DNA of 64,000 nucleotides. It comes from Nonomuraea sp. PA05. Its GTDB lineage: Bacteria; Actinomycetota; Actinomycetes; Streptosporangiales; Streptosporangiaceae. Below, in pieces: positions 36,483-44,719 of this stretch; the first letter of the stretch is position 1, and the number at the start of each line of letters is the position of its first letter. The DNA lies in assembly GCF_008086045.1 (NCBI RefSeq), contig NZ_VSEY01000024.1, forward strand, positions 1 to 64,000, in the 5' to 3' direction. Position numbers and translations under genes: made by a program. A model generated the notes under the pieces. It searched no databases and was not told where the DNA came from. It saw only the letters and a program-made list of their open reading frames with translations.

Positions 36483-37300
36483 GCCAGGAATGGTCGCAGA
36501 TGCGGGTCGAGCTCCGGGCAGCCCAGATACTTCGCGGCGGTGTGGAAGTCGATCCAGTCGAGGTTGACGAGCTGCTCGACGTCCACGCCGGTGAAGCTGC
36601 TCGCCAGCGCGGGCGGGATGGCGGCGATGTCGTCCTTGTCGGCGATGTTCACCCAGCGCTTGACGCCCTTGGGCCGCTCGCCGCGGCCGTTGACGGGGGC
36701 GGGCAGCAGGTGTTCGAAGATGACGTTGCGCATGCCGAGCGGGCTGCCGAGCGTCATCAGCAGGTCCACCTCCAGGTCGGGGTTGGCCCACAGCGCCTCG
36801 TAGGCGACCACGCTGCCGAGCGAGTGGGCGATGACCACTTTCGGCCGGTTCTTCCTGATGCACTCGGCCACGGCCTGCCGCGACTTCTCGCGCCTGGCCT
36901 GGTCGGTGAGGTAGGCGGCCACCTCGGGCGCGAACAGCTTGGCGAACGCGGCCGACCTGCCGTCCAGCCGCTGCAGCAGCCAGCCGGTGAACGACTTGAG
37001 CGCCCCCGTGACGTGCTCGCCCACGCCGATCTGCCGCGCCCAGTCGACGAGGACCTGCTGAGCCTGCAGCTCCATCGCCCGCCTGGGGGCCGCCGGGTCG
37101 TACTCGCCGTCCCCGTCGTTGAGCAGATGGGAGAAGTAGGCGATCTCGGCGAAGTACGCGCGCGGCTCGCCGCCGAGCCCCGCGTGCAGATAGCGGTCCC
37201 ATTTGCGGCGCATGGCCTCGGCCGCCCCCGTCGCGGACCTGCCCGCTTCGAGGTAGTAGTCGTACTTGCCGATCCCGTGCACGCCGACGATGACGGCCAC
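36479..37300 (-). CDS. Alpha/beta-hydrolase-like protein
   Basis: 273 residues. N-terminal beta strand and oxyanion-type loop (VAVIVGVHGIGKYDYY), nucleophile elbow VVIAHSLGSVVAYEAL, then a DKDD loop and a His near the C-terminus (DWIDFHTAAKYLG), fitting a lipase/esterase-like triad. No signal peptide. GTG start at 37300 with GGAGG five bases upstream. Coupled to the HAD gene by a four-base overlap. Substrate unknown. Confidence 0.78.
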   Translation of the reverse strand: MAVIVGVHGIGKYDYYLEAGRSATGAAEAMRRKWDRYLHAGLGGEPRAYFAEIAYFSHLLNDGDGEYDPAAPRRAMELQAQQVLVDWARQIGVGEHVTGALKSFTGWLLQRLDGRSAAFAKLFAPEVAAYLTDQARREKSRQAVAECIRKNRPKVVIAHSLGSVVAYEALWANPDLEVDLLMTLGSPLGMRNVIFEHLLPAPVNGRGERPKGVKRWVNIADKDDIAAIPPALASSFTGVDVEQLVNLDWIDFHTAAKYLGCPELDPHLRPFLA

Positions 37301-37381
37301 CCGCGCCTCCCCGTGATCTTTTTCGCGGAATGCTGCCACACGCCGCTTGCAATCGGCCGTACAGGGCCGGGGCCGCGAAAA

Positions 37382-37400
37382 ATGCCATTGCGGATGGCAT
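37382..37400. promoter_or_regulatory. Perfect 7-5-7 palindrome between divergent hydrolase and arfB genes
   Basis: ATGCCAT, TGCGG, ATGGCAT. It lies 82 bases from the hydrolase start and 65 from arfB; a second short palindrome, TGACATGTCA, is at 37418-37427. Either may be an operator. The bound protein is unknown. Confidence 0.45.
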
Positions 37401-37464
37401 ATGGCAGCCGGATACGGTGACATGTCATCACAGACGCTCTCCTTGCAGAACAGGAGCTCCGCGC

Positions 37465-37872
37465 ATGCCCGGCCCGCTGGTCGTCAACGACTCGATCGTC
37501 ATCCCCGACATCGAGCTCGTCTGGCGTTTCTCCCGCTCCTCAGGCCCGGGTGGTCAGGGCGTCAACACGACGGACAGCCGGGTGGAGCTCACGTTCGACG
37601 TGGCAGGCAGCACGGCGCTGCCGCCGGCGCTGAAGGCGCGCGCCCTCGAGCGGCTGGGGTCGGACACCATCACGATCGCCGCATCGGAGTACCGCTCGCA
37701 GCTCCGCAACCGGGAGGCCGCCGCGCACCGCCTGGCGCAGCGCCTGCGCGAGGCGATCGCCGCGCCGCCCAAGCGGCGGCGGCCGACCAAGCCGAGCCGC
37801 GGGTCGGTGGAGCGGCGGATCGCCGCCAAGAAGCACCGCTCGGACGTCAAGCGCCTGCGCCGCGACCCCTGA
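37465..37872 (+). CDS. arfB: ArfB/YaeJ-type ribosome-rescue peptidyl-tRNA hydrolase
   Basis: 135 residues with the release-factor GGQ loop (RSSGPGGQGVN, Gln near residue 31) and a basic C-terminal tail (KPSRGSVERRIAAKKHRSDVKR) that enters the mRNA channel of stalled ribosomes. No codon-recognition domain, so it hydrolyses peptidyl-tRNA without a stop codon. ATG at 37465 with CAGGAG ten bases upstream. Confidence 0.93.
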   Translation: MPGPLVVNDSIVIPDIELVWRFSRSSGPGGQGVNTTDSRVELTFDVAGSTALPPALKARALERLGSDTITIAASEYRSQLRNREAAAHRLAQRLREAIAAPPKRRRPTKPSRGSVERRIAAKKHRSDVKRLRRDP

Positions 37873-37958
37873 GCCCGCTGTTTTCGGCATCCGGCACATA
37901 ACCGGTAGGACCTCCAACTACCCTGCTGTCACGATAAGCATCTCACTCATCACCCTTT

Positions 37959-39674
37959 GTGAGGACCTTCGTGCGCCGGTCGATCCGAGCCAGCAGCAGT
38001 CTGGCGCGCCCGTACCGTGACCTGGTCTGGCTCGCCTACCTGACCCTCCCTCCCTCCATCGGCGAGGAGCGCCGGCTGGTGCTGGCGCACCGGCTGGCCG
38101 CCGCCGTGCTCGCCCGGCACGCCGCCCGCGACCAGCTCGCGCTGCGCAGGGCGCTGCTGCGCAGCGCGCTGCACCGGCTGATCCTGCCCTGGTCGGGCCG
38201 GCTGGCGCGGATGGAGGCGGTGCCCGCGGTGACCCGGGGCGCCGACGTCGCCTTCACCGAGGAGCTGAACGCGTTGCGGCCCGCGGCCCGCGCCGCGTAC
38301 GCGCTGCTGCGGCTGGAAGGGCGGCCCGAGGCGGAGGTGCGGGCGATCCTGGACGGCGCGCGGGTGCCGAACCCGCGAGCCGCCCTGGATGCGGTCGCCG
38401 ATCTGGAGGCCAGGTTCGGCGAGGCAGCCGCGACGATGTTCCGGCCCGCCACCGACCCGACCCTGGCCCGCTGCTACGCCCGGCCACTGGACCGGCGGAT
38501 CCGGCTCGGCGTCCCGGTGGTCGCGCTCTCGTGCGTGCTGACCGCGGCGGCGTCGCTGCCGCTGCTCGGCGACACCCCGAGGGTCGCCGGGGCCGCGCGC
38601 CCGCCCGCCGGGCCGCGGGCCGTCTCGGCGCCGCCCGGCGCCTGGCGCGCCGGCACCGACCTGGACCTGGCCACGTGGGAGGCGCGAGGCTCGCTCACCG
38701 GCGACCGCGCGCTGATCATGCGAGCGCTGCGGGCGTGGGGGCGCGACGACGGGCAGGTCCTGTACGCCGGCCGCCTCGACGGCACCACGGTCGTGCTGAT
38801 CCGCCACGGCGAGCAGGTCGCCCGCTACACCGAGACGGGCGGGACCGGCGCCCTCACCGCGTTCCCCGCCCCGCGCGCCAAGCCCGACGGCGCCAGCCCG
38901 CTCAAGCTCGTCACCACCGCCCAGGGCAGCCGCTACCTGCTGCCGCCGTGGGTGCGGGAGGTCTCGGCCGCGCCGCTCACCGGCGCGGCCCCGAACTGGC
39001 GGCGGGTCGGCGCCCAGGGCGGCGTGACGGCGCCGGTCAAGGCGCTGCGGGGCAAGACCTGCTGGCAGGGGCCCGTGCTGCGGCTGCGGGCGCCGGAGAT
39101 CGCGCACGGCATGCCGTACACGATGCTGGACTTCGGGCGGCTGTCCCTGGCCAACGCCTACTACCAGCCGCCGCCGCCCGCCGAGATCAACCGGTACGGC
39201 CCGTACGAGCTCGACACCCTGCCCGACGGCTTCACCGTGTGGAAGGCGCTGGCGTGCGCGGTCGAGCTGCCGCAGGGCGAGCTGGAGGCGGCGACCGCGT
39301 GGGAGTTCTGGAGCGGCGGGCTGCCCGAGGGCGCGCGCGGGCGCTGGGTCTGCCTGCGGACGACCGAGGCGACCGGCGGCAGCACGGTGCGGGGCGTGCT
39401 GTTCAGCACCGCGGGCGGACGCACCTCCGCCACCCCGACCGGCACCAGGGCGAACTCGTGGGACTGCAGCCGGCTGCGCCGTGACGTGGTGTCGGGGGTC
39501 TGGTGGCGGGCGCCGTCCGGCAAGGGGTACTACGTGGCCGCCGGGAGCCGGCGCGTCATTCGGATCACCGTGGACGGGCGGGCGGTGGGCGGCACGTACG
39601 CGGTCTCCAGGAAACGCGACCCGGCGCTGGCGGCGGTCAACGAGCTGGGCGAGAAGGTCGAGGTGCTGCGTTGA
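37959..39674 (+). CDS. Membrane protein with sigma-like helical N-terminus and extracytoplasmic domain
   Basis: 571 residues. The first 180 are helical and cytoplasmic; LRPAARAAYALLRLEGRPEAEVRAIL resembles a degenerate sigma region 4. One membrane helix (RLGVPVVALSCVLTAAASLPLL, about 187-208) is followed by about 360 residues outside. That part has Cys residues (KTCWQGP, ACAVEL, WVCLRT, WDCSRL) that could form disulphides. Not a recognised family. GTG start at 37959; GTG at 37971 is also possible. A membrane-tethered regulator is inference. Confidence 0.65.
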   Translation: MRTFVRRSIRASSSLARPYRDLVWLAYLTLPPSIGEERRLVLAHRLAAAVLARHAARDQLALRRALLRSALHRLILPWSGRLARMEAVPAVTRGADVAFTEELNALRPAARAAYALLRLEGRPEAEVRAILDGARVPNPRAALDAVADLEARFGEAAATMFRPATDPTLARCYARPLDRRIRLGVPVVALSCVLTAAASLPLLGDTPRVAGAARPPAGPRAVSAPPGAWRAGTDLDLATWEARGSLTGDRALIMRALRAWGRDDGQVLYAGRLDGTTVVLIRHGEQVARYTETGGTGALTAFPAPRAKPDGASPLKLVTTAQGSRYLLPPWVREVSAAPLTGAAPNWRRVGAQGGVTAPVKALRGKTCWQGPVLRLRAPEIAHGMPYTMLDFGRLSLANAYYQPPPPAEINRYGPYELDTLPDGFTVWKALACAVELPQGELEAATAWEFWSGGLPEGARGRWVCLRTTEATGGSTVRGVLFSTAGGRTSATPTGTRANSWDCSRLRRDVVSGVWWRAPSGKGYYVAAGSRRVIRITVDGRAVGGTYAVSRKRDPALAAVNELGEKVEVLR

Positions 39675-39698
39675 CCGCCGGCGCCCATGGATGCACTG

Positions 39699-40499
39699 TC
39701 AGTGCACGCCGCGCACGGTGCCGCCGTCCACCCGCAGCGTGGTGCCCGTGACGTAGCCGGCGTGCGGCCCGCTGAGATAGAGGACCGCGGCGGCGATCTC
39801 CTCGGGCCGCCCCATCCGGCCGACGTCGTTCGGCACCAGCTCCTCGATCGCGTTGCGTTCGATCTCCTCCCACGTCTCGCCCCACCCGCGGGCGGGCGCG
39901 AGATCGGTCAGGAACCGCTGGACGCTGTCGACCAGGATGGCGCCAGGGGCGACGGTGTTGGCGGTGATGCCGGTTCCCTTGAGCTGACGGGCCAGGGAGA
40001 CCGTCAGGTTGTGGCGGGCGGCCAGGGTGGCGTTGTAGTGCGGCAGGTCGGCGCCGGGCTGGACGGCGAGCCCGCCGCCGATCTGGATGACCCGGCCCCA
40101 GCCGCGCTCGTGCATGCGGGGCACCACGCGCAGGATCATGCGGACGGCGGAGACGACGTTGACCTCGTAGGTCCGGCTCCAGTCGGCGGGGGTGGCGTCC
40201 TTCCAGCCGCGGTGGGGGTAGGCGCCGGCGTTGTTGACCAGGATGTCGATCGGCCCGCCGGCCAGTGCGGCCCCGGCCACGGCGTCGGCTCCCTCGTCGG
40301 TGGCCAGGTCTCCGACGGCGACGCGGGCGCCGCCTCCCGCCTCCTGGATCGCCTGGGCGACGGCTTCTGCACGGGCGCGGTCGCGGCCGTGGACGACCAC
40401 GTCGGCGCCTTCGGCGGCCAGCGCCTTGGCGATGGCCTCGCCCAGCCCGGAGCTGGAGCCGGTGACCAGCGCGCGCTTGCCTGTCAGTTCGAGATCCAT
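39699..40499 (-). CDS. Short-chain dehydrogenase/reductase (SDR)
   Basis: 266 residues. Rossmann motif TGSSSGLG near residue 12, NNAG near 88, catalytic region with Tyr in HYNATLAARHN. The usual YxxxK reads YNATLAARH, so the Lys of the active site is replaced by Ala at the +4 position. It may be a reduced-activity or divergent SDR. Ends in the usual GYVTGTTLRVDGG. Divergent from a TetR gene with two palindromes between them. Confidence 0.85.
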   Translation of the reverse strand: MDLELTGKRALVTGSSSGLGEAIAKALAAEGADVVVHGRDRARAEAVAQAIQEAGGGARVAVGDLATDEGADAVAGAALAGGPIDILVNNAGAYPHRGWKDATPADWSRTYEVNVVSAVRMILRVVPRMHERGWGRVIQIGGGLAVQPGADLPHYNATLAARHNLTVSLARQLKGTGITANTVAPGAILVDSVQRFLTDLAPARGWGETWEEIERNAIEELVPNDVGRMGRPEEIAAAVLYLSGPHAGYVTGTTLRVDGGTVRGVH

Positions 40500-40526
40500 G
40501 GAGTGCTCACTTCGTGTCGCAGTTAT

Positions 40527-40542
40527 GTCTACATCTGTAGAC
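40527..40542. promoter_or_regulatory. TetR operator site 1 (SDR/TetR intergenic)
   Basis: GTCTACATCTGTAGAC, a perfect 7-2-7 palindrome, 28 bases upstream of the SDR start. Confidence 0.75.
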
Positions 40543-40552
40543 TTCGCTCCAA

Positions 40553-40568
40553 GTATACACTCGTAGAC
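40553..40568. promoter_or_regulatory. TetR operator site 2 abutting the TetR start
   Basis: GTATACACTCGTAGAC, a slightly degenerate copy of site 1, centred 26 bases from it and touching the TetR ATG. Occupancy would block transcription of both genes. Confidence 0.7.
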
Positions 40569-41213
40569 ATGACTGAATCCGCCGACGCACAGACCGGCAA
40601 GCGCCGCCGCGACGCCGCCGCCACCCGGCAGGCCATCCTGGACGCGGCGGTCACCGCCTTCACCAGGTTCGGCTACGACGGCGTGGGGGTGCGGGACATC
40701 GCCCAGGACGCGGGCGTGACCGCGATGCTCATCAACCGCTACTTCGGCTCGAAGGAGCAGCTCTTCGCCGAGGCCGTGGACGTCTCCTTCGCGCCCCGCA
40801 CGGTGATCGCGGGCACGGGCGCGGAGCTGCCCGGCGAGACCGCGCGGGCGCTGGTGCGGCGGACGGAGCCGGGGGCGGGGGAGCTGGGGCCGTTCCTGCT
40901 CATGCTGAGGTCGGCGGCCAGCCCGCAGGCGGCGCGGATCATGCGCGAGGCGATCGGGCGGCACGCCGGGCGGCATCTGAACGAGGAGCTGTCCGGTGCG
41001 GGGGCGGACGTGCGGGCCGAGCTGATGCTCTCGGTGCAGGCCGGGGTGTGGCTGATGCGCAGCGTCCTGGGGACGGCGGCGCTGACCGACGCGCCGCCGG
41101 ACGAGCTGGCCGGACGGCTCACCGCCCTCTTCGCCGTGCTGACGACCCCCGGCGAGGCGGCGGCCGGCCTCGCGTCCGGGGCGCCGGCGGAGCCCGGCGA
41201 GGTCAGCCGATGA
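40569..41213 (+). CDS. TetR-family regulator controlling the divergent SDR
   Basis: 214 residues. HTH region ILDAAVTAFTRFGYDGVGVRDIAQDAGVTAMLINRYFGSKEQLF; the tail is Ala/Gly-rich. The gene is divergent from the SDR with twin palindromes in the 69-base gap, so it most likely represses the SDR and itself. The ATG immediately follows operator site 2, leaving no room for a Shine-Dalgarno. Its 3' end overlaps the convergent NUDIX gene by 11 bases. Confidence 0.92.
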   Translation: MTESADAQTGKRRRDAAATRQAILDAAVTAFTRFGYDGVGVRDIAQDAGVTAMLINRYFGSKEQLFAEAVDVSFAPRTVIAGTGAELPGETARALVRRTEPGAGELGPFLLMLRSAASPQAARIMREAIGRHAGRHLNEELSGAGADVRAELMLSVQAGVWLMRSVLGTAALTDAPPDELAGRLTALFAVLTTPGEAAAGLASGAPAEPGEVSR

Positions 41214-41643
41214 GGCGCGGCAGGGCCGCGATGTTGGCGGAGAGGTAGCCGGCCACCGCCTGCGGGATCAGGTTGCGGGAGAAGATCTCCGACCGTTCCA
41301 GCGCAACCCGCTCCACCTCGAACAATCCACGCGAAGGATCCTCGAACTCGGGCCCGTGCCGCAGCTCCGGGTCCATGGACACCAACCGGCACCCGAAGAC
41401 ATGTTGCGTCTTGACCTCACCGCGCCACGGATATGAGACGCTGACCAGGAACGTCACGTCGGAGACCGTCGCACCCAGCTCCTCGAGCAGCTCGCGGTGC
41501 AGGGTGTCCTCCAGGGAGCCGTCCTCCGGCTCCACGTGGCCGCCCGGTACGGACCAGTAGCGGGCACGCCCGGGCACCGTGCGACGGAAGAGGACCAGAC
41601 GCTCGTCGTGGTCGAGTAGGACACCACGGACACTAGGTCGCAT
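41203..41643 (-). CDS. NUDIX hydrolase
   Basis: 146 residues. The NUDIX box spans about residues 34-57 (GGHVEPEDGSLEDTLHRELL, then EELG), with one extra residue compared with the standard GX5EX7REUXEEXGU spacing. Hydrolyses a nucleoside diphosphate linked to another moiety; substrate unknown. Upstream of its ATG lies the divergent promoter region of the desaturase. Confidence 0.88.
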   Translation of the reverse strand: MRPSVRGVLLDHDERLVLFRRTVPGRARYWSVPGGHVEPEDGSLEDTLHRELLEELGATVSDVTFLVSVSYPWRGEVKTQHVFGCRLVSMDPELRHGPEFEDPSRGLFEVERVALERSEIFSRNLIPQAVAGYLSANIAALPRLIG

Positions 41644-41671
41644 ACGTACACCCTATTTGACCGGTATGTCC

Positions 41672-41690
41672 TTCGGGTAGCCTAACCTAC
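41672..41690. promoter_or_regulatory. IdeR/DmdR-like iron box upstream of the desaturase
   Basis: TTCGGGTAGCCTAACCTAC matches the IdeR 19-mer TTAGGTTAGSCTAACCTAA at 16 of 19 positions. It covers a TAGCCT -10-like hexamer, with TTTGAC 16 bases upstream. Confidence 0.5.
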
Positions 41691-41699
41691 GGTACCGTA
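41688..41699. promoter_or_regulatory. 12-bp perfect palindrome upstream of the desaturase
   Basis: TACGGTACCGTA, embedded in a wider imperfect inverted repeat (CCTACGGTACCGTAACC). Palindromes of this form occur at fatty-acid-responsive TetR operators; the regulator is not in the window. It overlaps the iron box by three bases. Confidence 0.55.
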
Positions 41700-41720
41700 A
41701 CCTGAAGGAGAAGATCTTTT

Positions 41721-42650
41721 ATGGCGATGACTCAGACGGAGCTCCTCCACGCCCTCGAGCCCGTCGTGGAGGTAGAGCTCAACCGCCACGAGAAGGTGGC
41801 GAAGGAGTGGTTCCCGCACGAGTACATCCCGTGGAGCGAAGGCCGCAACTTCGACGGCATCTACGGGGGCGAGGCGTGGGAGGAAGGGCACTCCAGAATC
41901 CCGGAAGCGGCGCGCGTATCGCTCATCGTCAACCTCCTGACCGAGGACAACCTCCCCAGCTACCACCACGAGATCGCCACCACGTTCGGCCGCGACGGCG
42001 CCTGGGGCACCTGGGTGCACCGCTGGACCGCCGAGGAGGACCGGCACGGCACCGCCCTGCGCGACTACCTCACCGTCACCCGCGCCGTGGACCCGGTGGC
42101 GCTGGAGCGCGCCCGCATGGCGCACATGGAGAGCGGCTTCATGACGGAGTACGACACGATGCTCCAGCAGCTCGCGTACGTCTCCTTCCAGGAGCTCGCC
42201 ACCCGCATCGCGCACCGCAACACCGGCAGGGCGTCCGGTGAGGAGGGCTGCGAGCGGCTGCTGGCCAGGATCGCCGCCGACGAGAACCTGCACATGCTCT
42301 TCTACCGCAACCTGCTCAAGGCGGCGTTCGAGCTCGACCCGAACCAGACCATGCGCGCGGTGACCGACGTGGTGACCACCTTCCAGATGCCCGGCCAGGG
42401 CATGGACGGCTTCGCCCGCAAGGCGATGATCATCGCCAACGAGGGCATCTACGACCTGCGCCTGCACCTGGACGACGTGCTCATGCCGGTGCTGCGCCAG
42501 TGGTCGGTGTTCGACAAGACCGGGCTGGACGCCGAGGGCGAGAAGGCGCGCCTGGAGCTGTCGGAGTTCCTGGAGCGGACGGACGCCACGGCCGCCAGGT
42601 TCGTGGAGCGCCGCGAGGAGCGCCGCGCCCGCGCCGCCGCCCGCCAGTAG
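41721..42650 (+). CDS. Stearoyl/acyl-ACP desaturase (DesA-like di-iron enzyme)
   Basis: 309 residues. Di-iron ligands in TAEEDRHGTALRDYL (ExxH) and IAADENLHMLFY (ExxH), plus acidic ligands near EDNLPSYHHE. Soluble acyl-ACP desaturase introducing a double bond into membrane lipids. ATG at 41721 with AAGGAG. An iron-box-like site and a TACGGTACCGTA palindrome in front suggest dual control by iron and by acyl chains. Confidence 0.92.
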   Translation: MAMTQTELLHALEPVVEVELNRHEKVAKEWFPHEYIPWSEGRNFDGIYGGEAWEEGHSRIPEAARVSLIVNLLTEDNLPSYHHEIATTFGRDGAWGTWVHRWTAEEDRHGTALRDYLTVTRAVDPVALERARMAHMESGFMTEYDTMLQQLAYVSFQELATRIAHRNTGRASGEEGCERLLARIAADENLHMLFYRNLLKAAFELDPNQTMRAVTDVVTTFQMPGQGMDGFARKAMIIANEGIYDLRLHLDDVLMPVLRQWSVFDKTGLDAEGEKARLELSEFLERTDATAARFVERREERRARAAARQ

Positions 42651-42653
42651 CCC

Positions 42654-42719
42654 CACCCGGCAAGCCCACCCGGCAAGCCCACCCGGCAAGCCCAACCCCG
42701 CAAGCCCACCCCGCGAGCC
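42654..42719 (+). repeat. Five-unit 13-bp tandem repeat after the desaturase gene
   Basis: CACCCGGCAAGCC at 42654, 42667 and 42680, then a 14-base and a 13-base variant. It starts four bases past the desaturase stop and is non-coding. Confidence 0.9.
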
Positions 42720-42861
42720 CATCCGTCAGCCCGTGACCGGCACCCGGCGCCGCAGCATGCCCCCCAGCGCCGGTGTCCCCCCGCCTCGCGCCGGCGGGGT
42801 GCCGTGACGGGCCGGGCGAGGGCGGGGCGGCAAGGCCTGTGCGCCTCTTGACCCGCAGATG

Positions 42862-42879
42862 GTCTTGGACATCCAAGAC
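42862..42879. promoter_or_regulatory. Palindromic operator upstream of the FMN reductase
   Basis: GTCTTGGACATCCAAGAC, a perfect 8-2-8 inverted repeat, 45 bases before the GTG start. A TTGACC hexamer nine bases upstream may be the -35. The shape fits a GntR or TetR dimer. Confidence 0.65.
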
Positions 42880-42924
42880 ATCGGGCAGGTTCCCGGTAAC
42901 ACCGGAACCCCTGGGGAGCAGAGG

Positions 42925-43458
42925 GTGAAAATCATCGGGATCGCCGCCAGCCTCCACGCGGGGTCATTCATCACCAGATTGCTGGACGCGGCGGGCGGCG
43001 AGCTGCCGCCCGGCGTCGGCTTCGAGGTGTGGCGGGGAATGGGCGAGATCCCGGCATACCGCCCGGGACCCGTCCCGGCGCCGGCGAGGGACCTGGTCAC
43101 GCTGGTCGCGGGCGGTGACGCGGTCCTGCTGACCGCGCCCGAGCACAGCCTGCTGCCGCTGGAGCTGATGCACGCGCTGGACTGGATGACCGCCAGGGAC
43201 GGCCTGTCGGGCAAGCACGTGGCGGTAATGAGCGCGAGCGCGCGGGCCTGCGGGGCCATGTGGGCGCAGGCGGAGCTGTACAAGCAGCTCCTGAGCGCCG
43301 GCGCGGTCGTGATGGGCGCCGAGCTGGTGATCTCACCGATCTGGCCGCACTTCGACGAGGACGGCCGCCTGGCCGCTCCCGCCCTGCGCGCGCAGGTGCG
43401 CGACGTGGTCCGCCAGTTGTGCCCGGCCGAGGTGATGGAGCCCGCTCTCTCCTTGTGA
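42925..43458 (+). CDS. NADPH-dependent FMN reductase family protein
   Basis: 177 residues of flavodoxin-like fold: IGIAASLHAGSFITRLL binds phosphate at the N-terminus, TAPEHSLLPLELMHALDWM replaces the usual TPEYN-SIPGxLKNAxDW loop, and KHVAVMSASARACGAM follows. Likely reduces FMN or a quinone with NADPH. GTG start at 42925 with GGGGAG upstream; the longer in-frame ATG at 42859 lies upstream of the operator palindrome and is unlikely. Confidence 0.85.
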   Translation: MKIIGIAASLHAGSFITRLLDAAGGELPPGVGFEVWRGMGEIPAYRPGPVPAPARDLVTLVAGGDAVLLTAPEHSLLPLELMHALDWMTARDGLSGKHVAVMSASARACGAMWAQAELYKQLLSAGAVVMGAELVISPIWPHFDEDGRLAAPALRAQVRDVVRQLCPAEVMEPALSL

Positions 43459-43467
43459 GACCCGCCG

Positions 43468-43872
43468 TCACTCCTGCGCGGCGTTGAGCCGGTCGAGCTT
43501 GACGGCCAGGTCCATGACCTCCGAGCGGAGAAAGTTGAACTCGTGCTCGATCTCCGACCGGATGACCGAGAACTCGACGGCGATCTCCTCGCCCACCTTG
43601 CCCTCGCCGCCATGCCCGCCCCGGGGCGATGACACCGCTCTTCTGACCCCCTCGACCTCGGTGCCGACCGCCGCCACCTCCTCCCCGAGCCCGCTGCGGG
43701 CCTCGGCGAGCTCGGCTCTCAGGGCGGCCATCTCCGCATGCAGCTTCTTCGAGCGGTCGATGACCTCGCGCAGGAGCTCCTCCTGCTCCCGCGACTCCCT
43801 GACGTGCTCGGTGGTCGCCTCAAGGTCCTCGACACGCAGTTTCAGATCGAGGATCTCCGCCCTGATGTCCAC
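43468..43872 (-). CDS. Coiled-coil hypothetical protein
   Basis: 134 residues, almost wholly helical. Heptads run from about 3 to 75 (ILDLKLRVEDLEATTEHV, ELLREVIDRSKKLHAEMAALR) and again near the end (IRSEIEHEFNFLRSEVMDLAVKLDRL), separated by a Gly-rich break near 90. No signal peptide. GTG at 43872 chosen because upstream residues are Pro/Arg-rich and unlike the rest. Function unknown. Confidence 0.65.
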   Translation of the reverse strand: MDIRAEILDLKLRVEDLEATTEHVRESREQEELLREVIDRSKKLHAEMAALRAELAEARSGLGEEVAAVGTEVEGVRRAVSSPRGGHGGEGKVGEEIAVEFSVIRSEIEHEFNFLRSEVMDLAVKLDRLNAAQE

Positions 43873-44027
43873 GCGCTTCTGCCTCTTCCCGCTGTACGGC
43901 CTCGCGTCAGAACAATCGTCCCAGGCCGTCAAGAACCCGGTGGGGCAGGAGGAGAAACGCGGGTGTGGTTCTTTCCACCGGACCCGCCCGGTCCTGCGAG
44001 AAGGGCGTGCGCGAGGGGGAGAATCCT

Positions 44028-44657
44028 CTACCGCTCGCGGCGGTCCTCGATCTCCCACAGGTGGTCGGCGACGTGCCAGACGATGCGGCGCAGCGCGTAG
44101 CGGGGCGGCCAGTCAGTGCTCGCCGGCGGCTCCCAGGGGCGGGACAGGACCTGCGCCAGCTCGGCCCGCATCGCGTCGCGGTCCTCGACCGACTTGTACG
44201 GCCTGTGCCGCACGCCGGCCTTCCTGGCGAAGGCGCGCTCGGCGTCCGTCACGTGGTCGACGATCTTCGTCCGGTCCCGTCCGCCGCCGCGCGGCCCCTT
44301 GCGCAGGCCCTCCGGCGAGCCGGCGGCGACCTCGTCGAACAGCTCCCAGGCGGCGCGCATCAAGGCGACCGAGCGCTCGGCCTCGGCGGCCGTCAGCGGC
44401 TCCAGGTCGAGGCCGGGCACCTCGTACGGCACGCCGAAGTCGGTCGTCGAGGTGCCCCGCACCCGGGCCACGACCTCGGGCTCGCCCGGCTCGAACGCCA
44501 GGCCGGCCCGTTCGGCGATCACGCGGTAGCGGGGCGCGTAGTCGGCGAGCCGGTCGAGTGCGGGTTCCTCGCCCTTGTCGATCCGGCACCAGCCGGGCCA
44601 GTCGAGCGAGCAGGCGAACACCTTCTTGGGGCCGATCTCCAGGTAGACACGGGTCAT
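44028..44657 (-). CDS. DinB-like/DUF664-type hypothetical protein
   Basis: 209 residues. A helical domain with His-containing motifs KIVDHVTDAERAF and RRIVWHVADHLWEIEDR, typical metal-binding positions in the DinB superfamily, whose members include thiol-dependent S-transferases. An N-terminal beta region precedes it. Standalone gene; role unknown. Confidence 0.72.
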   Translation of the reverse strand: MTRVYLEIGPKKVFACSLDWPGWCRIDKGEEPALDRLADYAPRYRVIAERAGLAFEPGEPEVVARVRGTSTTDFGVPYEVPGLDLEPLTAAEAERSVALMRAAWELFDEVAAGSPEGLRKGPRGGGRDRTKIVDHVTDAERAFARKAGVRHRPYKSVEDRDAMRAELAQVLSRPWEPPASTDWPPRYALRRIVWHVADHLWEIEDRRER

Positions 44658-44719
44658 GGGGCTCAGCCTGCCACGCGTACCTGTCAGCGGCCGTCAGGTA
44701 CGCGGTGTGGTCAGCTGGG

